Positions 9,088-18,648 of a DNA stretch of 64,000 nt are shown in pieces (positions within the stretch are counted from its first letter, which is position 1; the number at the start of each line of letters is the position of its first letter). The DNA lies in assembly GCA_036435485.1 (NCBI GenBank), contig CM071597.1, positions 6,937,881-7,001,880 of the forward strand. Direction: 5' to 3'. The notes under the pieces are model-generated. The model did no database searches and was not told where the DNA came from. It worked only from the letters and a program-made list of their open reading frames with translations. The stretch comes from Saposhnikovia divaricata (Eukaryota > Streptophyta > Magnoliopsida > Apiales > Apiaceae). The position numbers were made by a program, and so were the translations under genes.

Positions 9088-11319
9088 ATGGCAACAATTC
9101 CTCCACCAACACCTACTATTTCTGAAAAGGCTCCTACTACTGTGAGTCGTTATGAACCAATCAGAGTTCCTATTCTGAGGCCATTAGAGTATGCTATGTG
9201 GAAGGTCAAGATGACCATGTTTCTGGAGGCTACAGATCCAGAATATCTTGACAGGATTTATGAAGGCCCTCACAATCCTACAAAGCTATCTGTTGCAGTT
9301 GCTGGTGAAGAAGCAAAAATGGTTCTAAAGGAAAAGAAGGACATGACTCCTGAAGATCTATCATCAATTGCTAAGGATGCAAAAGTTAGGCATTTACTGC
9401 ATAGTGCTTTAGACAATGTCATGTCTAACAAAGTCATTAACTGCACCACTGCAAAAGAAATATGGGATGCTCTTGAAGTCAGGTGTCAAGGAACTACGGC
9501 TATTAAGAAGAATAGGAGAAACATACTCACACAAGAGTATGAGCATTTTGAGGCTAAACCTGAAGAGACCATGACAGAAACATTTGATAGATTCTGTAAA
9601 CTGATTAACGATCTGTCATTGGTCAACAAAGAGTATGATCTAGAAGACTCGAATCTCAAGTTTCTTCTTTCTCTACCTGAAAAGTGGGATGTGAAAACAA
9701 CCACTATTAGAGACAACTATGATCTTGCTGAAACAGAGATTGATGAAATCTATGGACTGCTCAAAACTCATGAATTGGAAATGGAGCAGAGAAACAGGAG
9801 ATCAAGCAGGAAAGGAAAGTCTGTTGCTCTTAATGTTGAAGAGAAGCCTCATAAGAAAGAGGCAACAAGAAGGAAAATGAAGGGAAAAGCTTTGGTCATA
9901 CATTCAGAAAGTGAATCACCAAACTCTGATTATGATTCAAACTCTTCTGAATCATCTGACTCTGAGGATGATGAAGAAGAAATGAGGAAAATGGCTGTGT
10001 TGATGGTGAAGACTTTCAAGAAAATGGGCTTCAAGAATTTCAAGAAAGGAAAAAGGTTTTCTAGGGATTCAAATGAAGACAGGAAAAGCTACAGGAAGTC
10101 TGATAAGAGAGATTCTAAAGGGAAGAAGGATAAGTCTGAAATTCAATGCTACAAGTGTAAGGAGATGGGTCACTATGCTCCTGAGTGCAAGAAGGGTAAA
10201 ACTAGAAAGGTACTCTACACTAAAGGCAGAGATTGGGCAGATACTTCAGATTCTGATGAAGAAGTGAACTATGCTCTCATGGCTACTACTGAATCAGAAT
10301 CCTCTGAAAATCAGGTACCTCTAACTACCTATGCTTATAATATTGATGACATTGTTCAATTAAGAATTTATCTTAAGTCATTGCATATAAGTTATAGGGA
10401 TCAGACTTTAGAAAATGAGAGGATAAAAGCTGAAAATTCTAAACTTAAGGTAAGAAATAAATTTGTTGAAGAAAAACTTGAAAACATGCAACAAGTTCAG
10501 AAAGAGAGAAATGATGCTGTTTGTAAAGACCAGAATTTGCTTCAGAAGTATAAACAAATAGAGTCAGAGTTGGAGGAAGCAAATAATAAAATTAGGACTT
10601 GGACTAATTCTGGAAAGGATACTCAACAGATTTTTCAAACAGACACTGTTGGTCTAGGTTATAATGAGGGAGATGAACTTAGATTTCAAAATCAAGTTAA
10701 AGTCAGAACTCATTTTGTTCATGGAACCAGTAAATTCTTGTCTGAAAATGAAAAGGAAGTTGTCAAAAGTAAACCAGTAAAAACTAGTGTTAAACAGGTT
10801 AATATTGGTTCAATGACAGATAAACAACTCAAACATAAACTGAAGGAGTTAAAATCTGTTGAGAAACAGAAAGTGTCAAACAAGAACAGAAATGGAAAAG
10901 TAGGCATCACTTCAGGAAATAAACCAATGCTTGCTAGTTATGCTCCAAGAAAGACATGTCATAACTGTGGTAGTACTAAGCATCTTGAAAATTTCTGCAA
11001 GAAAAATAAAAATATAAATTCTTTACCTACAAAGTCTGAGGTAAAGAAGGATTTTGCTAGAACTAAGCCACAGACTTTATGCACACACTGTGGAAGCACC
11101 TGGCATTCCATTTATACTTGCAGAGAATATCATGCTATCTATCATAATTACTATGAACTGAAACCCAATCTGAAATGGGTTAAAGTTGATACTGCAAGTG
11201 TAAACACTGATACTGTTAGCTCAAACTCTGATAATGTTAATTCCGCTGCAAAATCTAACAAAGTTAAGAATGCCAAAGGATCCAAGCAAGTCTGGATCCT
11301 TAAAACTAATCCTCAGTAA
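9088..11319 (+). CDS. gag: Gag polyprotein, copia element 1
   Basis: An intact 743-residue structural protein that packages element RNA in cytoplasmic virus-like particles. The N-terminal part carries the copia Gag (DUF4219/UBN2-type) fold, with MWKVKMTMFLEATDPEYL near residue 40 and KEIWDALEVRCQGT near 130. A Lys/Ser/Glu-rich segment follows. There are three zinc-knuckle-like CX2CX4HX4C motifs: CYKCKEMGHYAPEC at about residue 354, CHNCGSTKHLENFC at about 624 and CTHCGSTWHSIYTC at about 665. Related Gags in this window keep only the first intact. Residues 430-520 look coiled-coil. The ATG at 9088 is the first after the PBS and has a plant-like context (ATCATGGCA). The protein ends in VWILKTNPQ and its TAA is 10 nt before the pol reading frame, which is in a different frame. 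Confidence 0.93.
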   Translation: MATIPPPTPTISEKAPTTVSRYEPIRVPILRPLEYAMWKVKMTMFLEATDPEYLDRIYEGPHNPTKLSVAVAGEEAKMVLKEKKDMTPEDLSSIAKDAKVRHLLHSALDNVMSNKVINCTTAKEIWDALEVRCQGTTAIKKNRRNILTQEYEHFEAKPEETMTETFDRFCKLINDLSLVNKEYDLEDSNLKFLLSLPEKWDVKTTTIRDNYDLAETEIDEIYGLLKTHELEMEQRNRRSSRKGKSVALNVEEKPHKKEATRRKMKGKALVIHSESESPNSDYDSNSSESSDSEDDEEEMRKMAVLMVKTFKKMGFKNFKKGKRFSRDSNEDRKSYRKSDKRDSKGKKDKSEIQCYKCKEMGHYAPECKKGKTRKVLYTKGRDWADTSDSDEEVNYALMATTESESSENQVPLTTYAYNIDDIVQLRIYLKSLHISYRDQTLENERIKAENSKLKVRNKFVEEKLENMQQVQKERNDAVCKDQNLLQKYKQIESELEEANNKIRTWTNSGKDTQQIFQTDTVGLGYNEGDELRFQNQVKVRTHFVHGTSKFLSENEKEVVKSKPVKTSVKQVNIGSMTDKQLKHKLKELKSVEKQKVSNKNRNGKVGITSGNKPMLASYAPRKTCHNCGSTKHLENFCKKNKNINSLPTKSEVKKDFARTKPQTLCTHCGSTWHSIYTCREYHAIYHNYYELKPNLKWVKVDTASVNTDTVSSNSDNVNSAAKSNKVKNAKGSKQVWILKTNPQ

Positions 11320-11329
11320 TTGCTTGTGA

Positions 11330-13191
11330 TTGCAGGGTAACAGGGAGGCAACCCTAGTCGTGGACAGTGGATGTTCAGGACACATGACTGGTAATAAAGC
11401 CCTGCTATCAGACTATGAGGAGAAGGCTGGCCCAAAAGTTTCCTATGGTGATGGCAATATAGGAAGAACATTGGGATATGGCAATATTAATCTTGGAAAT
11501 GTCATCATCAACAATGTAGCTCATGTCCCAGGACTCAAGCATGACTTGTTATCTGTGAGTCAAATCTGTGACAAGGGATATCATGTAGATTTTCAACCTG
11601 AATATTGTGAAGTTATCAGCAAATCTACAGGAAAGGTTGTTCTAGTTGGTCACAGGCAAAACAACATTTATGAAATCAAGCTTTTGATAGACTCTGTTGG
11701 AAAAGCTGTTTGCCTGTCAACAAGAATGTCTAGTGAAGAGAGTTGGAAGTGGCACAAGAAACTCTCACATTTGAACTTGAACAACATCAATGAATTGATT
11801 AGAAAGGATCTTGTAAGAGGACTCCCAAAGGCTCTGGTAAATGTTGATGGCCTATGTGACTCATGTCAGAAGGCTAAACAAAGGAAGTCATCTTTCAAGA
11901 GCAAGACAGAATTTTCTATCACTGATCCCTATCATCTTCTGCATGTTGATCTCTTTGGTCCAGTAAATGTCATGTCTATTGCAAGGAAGAAATATGCTTT
12001 AGTCATTGTTGATGAATACACTAGATTCACTTGGGTGTATTTTCTAGCAAAGAAGGATGAAACTACATTAACTCTGATGGAGCATGTGAAGCTTCTGGAC
12101 AAAGGATCAAGTAACAAAGTCAGAATCATCAGAAGTGATAATGGAACTGAGTTCAGAAATGCAACAATGGAAGAATTCTGCAAGGACAATGGAGTGAAAC
12201 AAGAATTTTCAGCACCTGGTACACCACAACAAAATGGTGTAGTTGAAAGGAAAAATAGAACCTTAATTGAAGCTGCCAAAACTATGCTTGATGAAGCAAA
12301 ATTGCCAACTTTTTCTGGGCAGAAGCTGTTCAAACTGCTTGTTTTACTCAAAATGCAACACTGATCAATAAGCATGGAAAGACACCATATGAGATGGTGA
12401 AGAAAAAGAAGCCTAACCTGAAATACTTTCATATTTTCGGGTGCAAATGTTTTGTTTTGAAGACTCATCCAGAACAGTTGACCAAGTTTGAGCTAAAGGA
12501 AGATGAAGGAATTTTTGTTGGTTATCCACTGTCAACAAAGGCATTCAGAGTTTACAATCTGAGAACTAAAGTGATCATGGAATCTATACATGTTTCTTTT
12601 GATGATAAGAAGATAACTGGACTTGAAGACAAAGATGAATATGATCAACTGAACTTTGAGAATGAAGATTTAAACTCTGATGAAGGAAACTCTGATGAAA
12701 CAATTCTGATAGACTCTGTTGAAACAAACTCTGAACCTCTACTGGTAAACACTGGAGAAACTTCTCAGTCACAACTAAGGGGAGAACCAGTTGAGGGGGA
12801 GCATGATCAAGATGAAGACTCAAACACTGATACTGAGTCAACTGAAAAAAATAGAACCTTAATTGAAGCTGCCAGAACTATGCTTGATGAAGCAAAATTG
12901 CCAACTTATTTCTGGGCAGAAGCTGTTCAAGCTGCTTGTTTTACTCAAAATGTAACACTGATCAATAAGCATGGAAAGACACCATATGAGATGGTGAAGA
13001 AAAAGAAGCCTAACCTGAAATACTTTCATATTTTCGGGTGCAAATGTTTTGTTTTGAAGACTCATCCAGAACAGTTGACCAAGTTTGAGCTAAAGGCAGA
13101 TGAAGGAATTTTTGTTGGTTATCCACTGTCAACAAAGGCATTCAGATTTTACAATCTGAGAACTAAAGTGATCATGGAAATACTGAGTCAA
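11330..13191 (+). pseudogene. pol: Pol fragment of element 1: protease and integrase only, frameshifted and partly duplicated
   Basis: The frame opens with TTG CAG GGT and no ATG. Domains in order: aspartic protease (VVDSGCSGHMTG), GAG-pre-integrase (WHKKLSHLNLNNI), and integrase core with its D, D, E residues in HVDLFGPV, RSDNGTEF and NGVVERKNRT. A 1-nt deletion near 12311 (ACTTTTTCTGGGC against ACTTATTTCTGGGC in the second copy) ends this frame at 12364. The original frame continues from 12394. About 590 bp from AAAAATAGAACC (near 12253) are duplicated at about 12846-13191. The second copy is shortened by about 250 bp and then joins directly to the leader of the extra ORF. The RT (YVDD) and RNase H regions present in elements 2 and 3 are completely absent. 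Confidence 0.92.
12253..13191 (+). repeat. Imperfect tandem duplication of the integrase C-terminal region
   Basis: The stretch AAAAATAGAACCTTAATTG through TTTACAATCTGAGAACTAAAG is present at 12253-12578 and again at 12846-13178, with a few mismatches. Both copies sit beside ACTGAGTCAACTGA, an obvious micro-homology for the rearrangement. Confidence 0.9.
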
Positions 13192-13267
13192 CTGATACTT
13201 GGGCTTTCTCACAAACACCTTTTCTACATACATTTCTCTTGGAAATTCTTGCAAATTTCTTAACTCC

Positions 13268-16200
13268 ATGGCTTCTAAAGCATTCACTGCTCTTGGTTTA
13301 CGGTTTGTTCCTAACAACTATGAAGCTCCACTCTATCATGAACGCGTTCCAGAACCGTTTCATCTAATGCAGAACTTCTTGAGGGATTCAGAGATTGGAC
13401 AAGCTCTGGTTGGACCTGAAACTCTCTCTGCGTCTCAAATTGCTACATTTTGGCAGAATTCAGTTTATGTGGATGGAGGAGAGAATGGAACTCCTAACAT
13501 TATCTTCACTTATGAAGATCAAGATTATGTGATTACTCCACAGACTGTAAGAGATACAATGGGGTTTGAAACACATACTTCTTATACTCTGGTTAATGAA
13601 ACTTATTTGAGAGAGATGTTACAAGAGATAGGTTACATGGAATCTCTTGACAAGCATGGCGGTATAAAGAGACCAAATCTCAGAAAGGAATGGAACTTCT
13701 TCTTTGATTGCATCACAAGGACGTTCCAGAAGAAAGTCACCAACTGGGATGCCATTCCAATAGACAGTCTCCAAATCGGGTATTCTCTACTCTATGGTAC
13801 TAATTTTGATTTTGGTCGACATGTTCTGATGAGCTTAGGTGATAAACTGTCAGAATCTACTACTGTTTATTATGCTCGTTTTTGTCAAATGCTGTTCAAT
13901 GCCTGTGTACCTGGTCTAGAAATTGATGATACTGATGAAATTGATCCTTTTAGAGTCAATAAGAGAATATTCTCTGATATGACTAACAAGGATGTTGGTA
14001 AAGCAAATCTCCCTGCTTTTGTCATGCCACTTGCTCTGCAAAATTTTCTCAATCAACCACAAGAACCACAACAACCTGAACATGACCAACAACAACAACA
14101 ACCTGAACCACAACCACAACAAGAACCACATCCTGAACCTGAACCAGAACCACTAAACATTGACCGTACTCAAAAGCCAAACACTGAATCACCTGCTCAC
14201 TCAGCACCTACAAAACAACCTTCACCCACTCCACAAACAAACTCTGAATCGTCACAATCTCCACCAGAATCACAGTCAGCACAAAGAGTTAAGAAGGCAG
14301 TTACTGAACAACATGCAAGAGATAAGCAGGTGAAAGAGACACAAAGAAAATCAAAGCAGACATCTTCTGAAGCTGTTTATACTAGAAGAGTGAAAAGAAT
14401 AAAAATTCGGGCAAAAATACCTAAGTCACCATCTAGTGAAGAGGATTCAGATAATGTACCTCTAGCAAAACGAAGAAAACTGATATTCTCTGATTCTGTG
14501 GATGAAGATATTGATGCTCTAGAGGTCGTTTCACAGCAAACACCTCCTGTTGCGGTTGAGAAAGATGCAATACCTGTAGAGGCTGAAATACCTGCAGAGG
14601 ATGAAATGTCTGCAGAGGACAAAATGTCTGCAGAAGAGGATGCTAGAGATGGTCTTTCTCCGATAAATGATATTATTGACTCATTTATGCCATTCTCTGA
14701 TCCTATCTCTGATATTGGTGTAGCTGATCAACCTACGGTTGGTCTTTCTGAAGCTGTGGCATCTCATACTAAGTTAATATCTGATGCTCACCAAACTATT
14801 GAAGGAGGAGAAGAAATTGATCAGACAACCAAGGTCACTTCTCAGTCTATGCCTGTTACTGAACCTGAGCAACATGGAGAAAATCTTGACAAGCCTACAG
14901 AAGAAATTGCTAAAATTATGGCTGAAGATGAACCTGTTAAAGCTACAAGTGTTGAAACTGGAGGTGAAAGTAGTGCAAACTCTGATGCTGCACCAGTACA
15001 AACAGACAATAAACATACACCTTTCACTCAACCTTGTACTTCTCATGAAGTTGAGAGAGCACAATTTGCAAAGAATGCTGCTGAATGGTACAAAGAAGAT
15101 TGTATTTTTCCACGAGGAAGAGCAGCTGATTTTGTTAAGAAAATTGCTGATACTATCTCCAATCCAGATATTCTTTCTTGCTTGAAAGCAACTGTAGTTC
15201 AAGTAAAAACTCTGGATAGAAGATTTGATGATACTACATTGGCAATCAATGCTTTGCGAAATGAGGTTGTAGCTAGAGAGATGAAAATGGAAAGAGATTC
15301 AAAACTAGTGACTACAAAATTCTCTAAAGCTCAAGACAATCTCTTTGCCAGGCTGAGTAAAGTTGAAGAGAATCAGTCTGACTTATCTGCTAAAATTGAT
15401 TCTATTGCTACTTCCCTGGAGTTCATTACATCTATTCTTATGCCTGATGATGTCAAAAAGGGGGAGAGAGTTGTCAGAAGAGATGGAGGGGCAAGTAGTA
15501 CAGGAAAGAACAAGGCTGAAGAGGTTCAAACTCTGAGAACTAGCAAGTCATCAAAATCACAGTCTGTTGGGAGAAATACTGATACTCAAGGTACTTCAAA
15601 GACCAAGAGTTTGCTGTTACCTTCTAATCCACAAACTGATGAAGAATTGGCTGCTAAGCTGTTTATTGAAGAGAATGAGGAAGGAGTTACGATTGAGGAT
15701 ATTGAAGCTGAAGAGAAGAGTTTACAAGAAGAACATCTTAAAGCTTTAAAGTCTGGTAAGGTACAAAGAGGAAAAGCTCCTAGACTTGTTGTTAAAGGTG
15801 TTGTGATCAGAGAAAGGGCTGATGTTAGTCAAAGCTCTCGGTTTTCAAAGGAAGAAATGGCAGCAGAGGCTAAACTCAAGCTAAAAGGCATTGAAGGAGA
15901 AAGTTCACAGAAGAAAGTTACAACTTCTGTTGTATCACAAGCAATGATCACACCTTTACACTCTTCTCAGTTGAAATCGATTTTTGGGAAAGGAACAATT
16001 CAGGATCCAAATGTATTATCTGGAGTCTCTATGAATGTTTCTGATGGAAAAGCTTTATCTGGCAAAGTTGGTAATAATAAGGGTGGACTAGGTTCACACA
16101 GAGACAAAAGGCAATATACTGGTCCTAGAGATCCTTCTTCACTGGCTGTTCCAGGTCGTGGTGTTCCTCAAGAGAGTTTGGACAGACTGGAATCGGTACA

Positions 16201-16747
16201 GTTAGTTCATCAGAAGAGTTTAAACAAGGATTTTCTTTTGTACTTCATGGCTGATGGGACAGTATTTAAAGTTGGTGAGGATGATATTGGCTTGAAATGT
16301 TGGGAAGAACTAGAGTATGTTCTGTATCTTCTCAAGGTGAATAGTCGAAGGACTCAATCAGTTGCTAATGTGCTCAGACAGAGAATGACTCAGAATCTGG
16401 CAATCAGAGGAGAGAAATATAATAGCAGATATGTTCCTAAGTACATGGATTACAAAGGCAATCTCATTGAAATGAAGAAAGGTACTGCAAAGTTAAAGAC
16501 TGATTTGAGAATCACAGTACTTGATTTCAATTTACCTTCAGAAAAAGTCAGATTTATCAGACTGGGAAATGAGATGAGAAGGAACAAAATTTATGATCTT
16601 AGGGCTGCTATTTATCAGACAGATGAGAGTGATCCTCAGCTCAGAGAAATTAAAGAAGCTATGAAGATTGAGCTTGAAAATGCAGAAAGAAGATTGCTGA
16701 TAGATTATCTCAGAGCTGTGCCAGATCTTGAAATGATAAGAGATTAA
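13268..16747 (+). CDS. Extra (envelope-position) ORF of SIRE-like element 1, function unknown
   Basis: An intact 1159-residue ORF in the place where SIRE-lineage elements carry a so-called env-like gene. The start MASKAFTALGLRF is chosen because a pyrimidine-rich leader precedes it and related proteins align from about here. An N-terminal globular domain (about 1-230) includes ATFWQNSVYVDGG, YVITPQTVRDTMGF and RKEWNFFFDC, alignable to FWRTATVEVV and RKEWSYVFAT in element 2. A Q/P/E-rich linker (about 263-330), a basic stretch (AKRRK), a long acidic region and a coiled coil (about 645-725) follow. A conserved C-terminal domain (about 975-1159) includes CWEELEYVLYLLK and YVPKYMDYKGNLIEM. I see no signal peptide and no transmembrane segment, so a classic envelope role is doubtful. 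Confidence 0.85.
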   Translation: MASKAFTALGLRFVPNNYEAPLYHERVPEPFHLMQNFLRDSEIGQALVGPETLSASQIATFWQNSVYVDGGENGTPNIIFTYEDQDYVITPQTVRDTMGFETHTSYTLVNETYLREMLQEIGYMESLDKHGGIKRPNLRKEWNFFFDCITRTFQKKVTNWDAIPIDSLQIGYSLLYGTNFDFGRHVLMSLGDKLSESTTVYYARFCQMLFNACVPGLEIDDTDEIDPFRVNKRIFSDMTNKDVGKANLPAFVMPLALQNFLNQPQEPQQPEHDQQQQQPEPQPQQEPHPEPEPEPLNIDRTQKPNTESPAHSAPTKQPSPTPQTNSESSQSPPESQSAQRVKKAVTEQHARDKQVKETQRKSKQTSSEAVYTRRVKRIKIRAKIPKSPSSEEDSDNVPLAKRRKLIFSDSVDEDIDALEVVSQQTPPVAVEKDAIPVEAEIPAEDEMSAEDKMSAEEDARDGLSPINDIIDSFMPFSDPISDIGVADQPTVGLSEAVASHTKLISDAHQTIEGGEEIDQTTKVTSQSMPVTEPEQHGENLDKPTEEIAKIMAEDEPVKATSVETGGESSANSDAAPVQTDNKHTPFTQPCTSHEVERAQFAKNAAEWYKEDCIFPRGRAADFVKKIADTISNPDILSCLKATVVQVKTLDRRFDDTTLAINALRNEVVAREMKMERDSKLVTTKFSKAQDNLFARLSKVEENQSDLSAKIDSIATSLEFITSILMPDDVKKGERVVRRDGGASSTGKNKAEEVQTLRTSKSSKSQSVGRNTDTQGTSKTKSLLLPSNPQTDEELAAKLFIEENEEGVTIEDIEAEEKSLQEEHLKALKSGKVQRGKAPRLVVKGVVIRERADVSQSSRFSKEEMAAEAKLKLKGIEGESSQKKVTTSVVSQAMITPLHSSQLKSIFGKGTIQDPNVLSGVSMNVSDGKALSGKVGNNKGGLGSHRDKRQYTGPRDPSSLAVPGRGVPQESLDRLESVQLVHQKSLNKDFLLYFMADGTVFKVGEDDIGLKCWEELEYVLYLLKVNSRRTQSVANVLRQRMTQNLAIRGEKYNSRYVPKYMDYKGNLIEMKKGTAKLKTDLRITVLDFNLPSEKVRFIRLGNEMRRNKIYDLRAAIYQTDESDPQLREIKEAMKIELENAERRLLIDYLRAVPDLEMIRD

Positions 16748-16890
16748 GGTCTGTAAGGATTTTCTTATTCTCTGAAGTTTTTGTTAAGTAGAAGCTTAAA
16801 CTCTGAATTTGTGTAAACACTGTATTTGTTTATTTGTTTTGACATCATCAAATATTGTCATTAACTTGTGCATTTTTGCTAATGAACAAG

Positions 16891-16901
16891 TTGGGGGAGA
16901 T
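16891..16901 (+). promoter_or_regulatory. Polypurine tract, element 1
   Basis: TTGGGGGAGAT directly abuts the 3' LTR; it is the plus-strand primer site. The same GGGGGAGAT is found before the LTRs of elements 2, 4 and 5. Confidence 0.92.
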
Positions 16902-17409
16902 TGTTAAATATAATTGATGTGTTTTAATCAGTGTTTAAGTGTTACAGTGAATTATCAGAGTTTAGCTGGAAGCAGTCAGAGTTTAGTGTAAACTCTGACA
17001 GATGGAAGCTCGACAGAGTTTGTCAAACTCTGTCTGGAGGAAGCGTCTACTGGTCAACAGTGATTGAAGATTTATTATGGAAGCGATATCTTTGAAGATT
17101 GGATAGCTATCAAATAGATCGAGTTGACATAGGAGACGTGTGACAATCTGTAATTGATATCATTGTATAGCTGATTATTAGGAATATCAATTAGAGATTG
17201 TATCGTAGCTGTATGTTATATAAATACAGTTAGGTTAACCCTAGAAGGGTATCGAACAACGAATTATCTTTATTGTAACCTAGCAGCTCTTTGTGATATT
17301 TTACATCACGAAGAGGGTTCGTAATACAAGAAGTTTTTAAGTGCATAAAAGCTTTTACTTGTTAAACTCTCATACAAAGTTGATTATTAATTGTGTATTC
17401 GGCCTAACA
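16902..17409 (+). repeat. Copia element 1, 3' LTR
   Basis: 508 bp, 99.4% identical to the 5' LTR by direct reading, followed by the TSD CTTAC (17410-17414). Confidence 0.97.
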
Positions 17410-17414
17410 CTTAC

Positions 17415-18633
17415 CATGTGTTGAAAGATTTTATTATTTTGCAATGCTTATCTTGTTGCACTATATATCTTTTATTGTTGCTCAATTCGATTCTCTCTTA
17501 AATCGAGTTATTGATGTTATGACCCCTAATTACTTATGGTTATCATGTTGATATGGATTCAAAGTATTGTTCTCTATATTCTCCACCCCACTTATTACCG
17601 AACTCGTCGGTATTTAGTAAAGATCTTGACTAGTTGGTTATTCCCTTGCATCGTATCGAACTTGTCGATACCAGCAGATATTGTTGTTTCCTCATTAACT
17701 CTTAATCATGAGTTATTCTGGACGTGAGTTTCCAATTGTTCGGTTGACAAAGGTTGTCGATTGTTCCGACACCTAATGCATTTGACTTAGAATTGGAAAT
17801 GTTTTTTTTAAAATAGATGTCCCTTCGGGGAGACCATATTATGGTCAACAGATGTCCCTTCGGGGAGACCGGATTAATGGTCGGAAGTTAAGGCCAATGT
17901 GTGCCATGAATCCAATTAAGGACATTGTTGTGTGCGTTTGTCCGGGGTTAGTGCATGACTGATCAGCAGCCTAACCTTGATGTTTTTTTTTATAAATAAA
18001 TAAAAATTCCAATTCTAATCTATACTCTGAAATTGAGATGTTTAGTTCTTGACTCCTTGGAAGTCTGTTTTAATAATATTTGATATTAGAACTCTTGTCA
18101 ATTCTAGTTTTTGATGCACCTTGTTAATGGTGAATTGTTGGCCCTCGTTACAATCTAAAGGTTGATATAACTGATTCCTTCATAGAATGAAATGAAACCC
18201 CTTTATTTATCAGAATTGTCATCGTTATTGAAATTGTTATCACTATTGCACTTGTTGAGCATTGTTGGCTCACTCTTTCTCGTTGGTTTTCTTCAGCTAA
18301 TAGAGAAGGCTAGTGAACCTAGTAATGGTCATTGGTGTTGCTTTCCAGCAGCGAGAGGAGACGATCGGGTTGCGGATTCTCATTGGTTAGTGGTTGGGAA
18401 TTCGTCAAGGTTGGATATTCAGTTAGATAATGATTTTATTTATTCATAGAATTGTATAACATTTTATTCTGAGGATGGATTGTAATAGAAATTTGATAGT
18501 TGTTTCATACCATAACCTGTATATGATCTTGGTTAAGGGGTTTTATTATTATATGTTGTTTATATCCAGGATTGTATAATGTTGTTAGTGGCTAGTGGCC
18601 CCATATCTGTACCCCGGATTTTGGGATGCTACA
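17415..18633 (+). mobile_element. Ty3/gypsy (Tekay-like) 5' LTR, right part
   Basis: This continues the LTR begun at 5187 and ends GATTTTGGGATGCTACA at 18633. A short duplicated hairpin unit, GATGTCCCTTCGGGGAGACC, occurs twice near 17817 and 17851. The open frames at 17536 and 18192 are not gene-like. The LTR end is the mirror of the solo LTR end at 29403 (TGTAACACCCCCC plus AATCCGGGGT), linking the two to one lineage. Confidence 0.8.
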
Positions 18634-18636
18634 AGT

Positions 18637-18648
18637 TGGTATCAGAGC
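18637..18648 (+). promoter_or_regulatory. Primer binding site (tRNA-iMet), gypsy element
   Basis: TGGTATCAGAGC starts three bases after the LTR end GCTACA and is followed by TATAGGTTATGG. This fixes the orientation (+) and makes 5187-18633 a 5' LTR. Confidence 0.93.

Larger units (their letters stand above)
8519..17409 (+). mobile_element. Copia element 1 (SIRE-like, RT/RNase H-deleted), full insertion
   Basis: An 8.9 kb Ty1/copia element with 508-bp LTRs, PBS at 9029, gag at 9088-11319, a protease-integrase pol fragment, an intact extra ORF at 13268-16747 and a PPT at 16891-16901. It lacks reverse transcriptase and RNase H, so it cannot be autonomous. The LTRs differ at only three of 508 positions (0.6%). 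At the often-used 1.3e-8 substitutions per site per year that is about 0.2 Myr, an assumption-dependent figure. It is inserted in the gypsy LTR with a perfect 5-bp TSD. Confidence 0.95.

Noticed and set aside
11932..12468. 178-codon minus-strand ORF opposite integrase
   Set aside because: Antisense shadow of the conserved integrase frame; the same shadow recurs at 12859-13065 in the duplicated copy.
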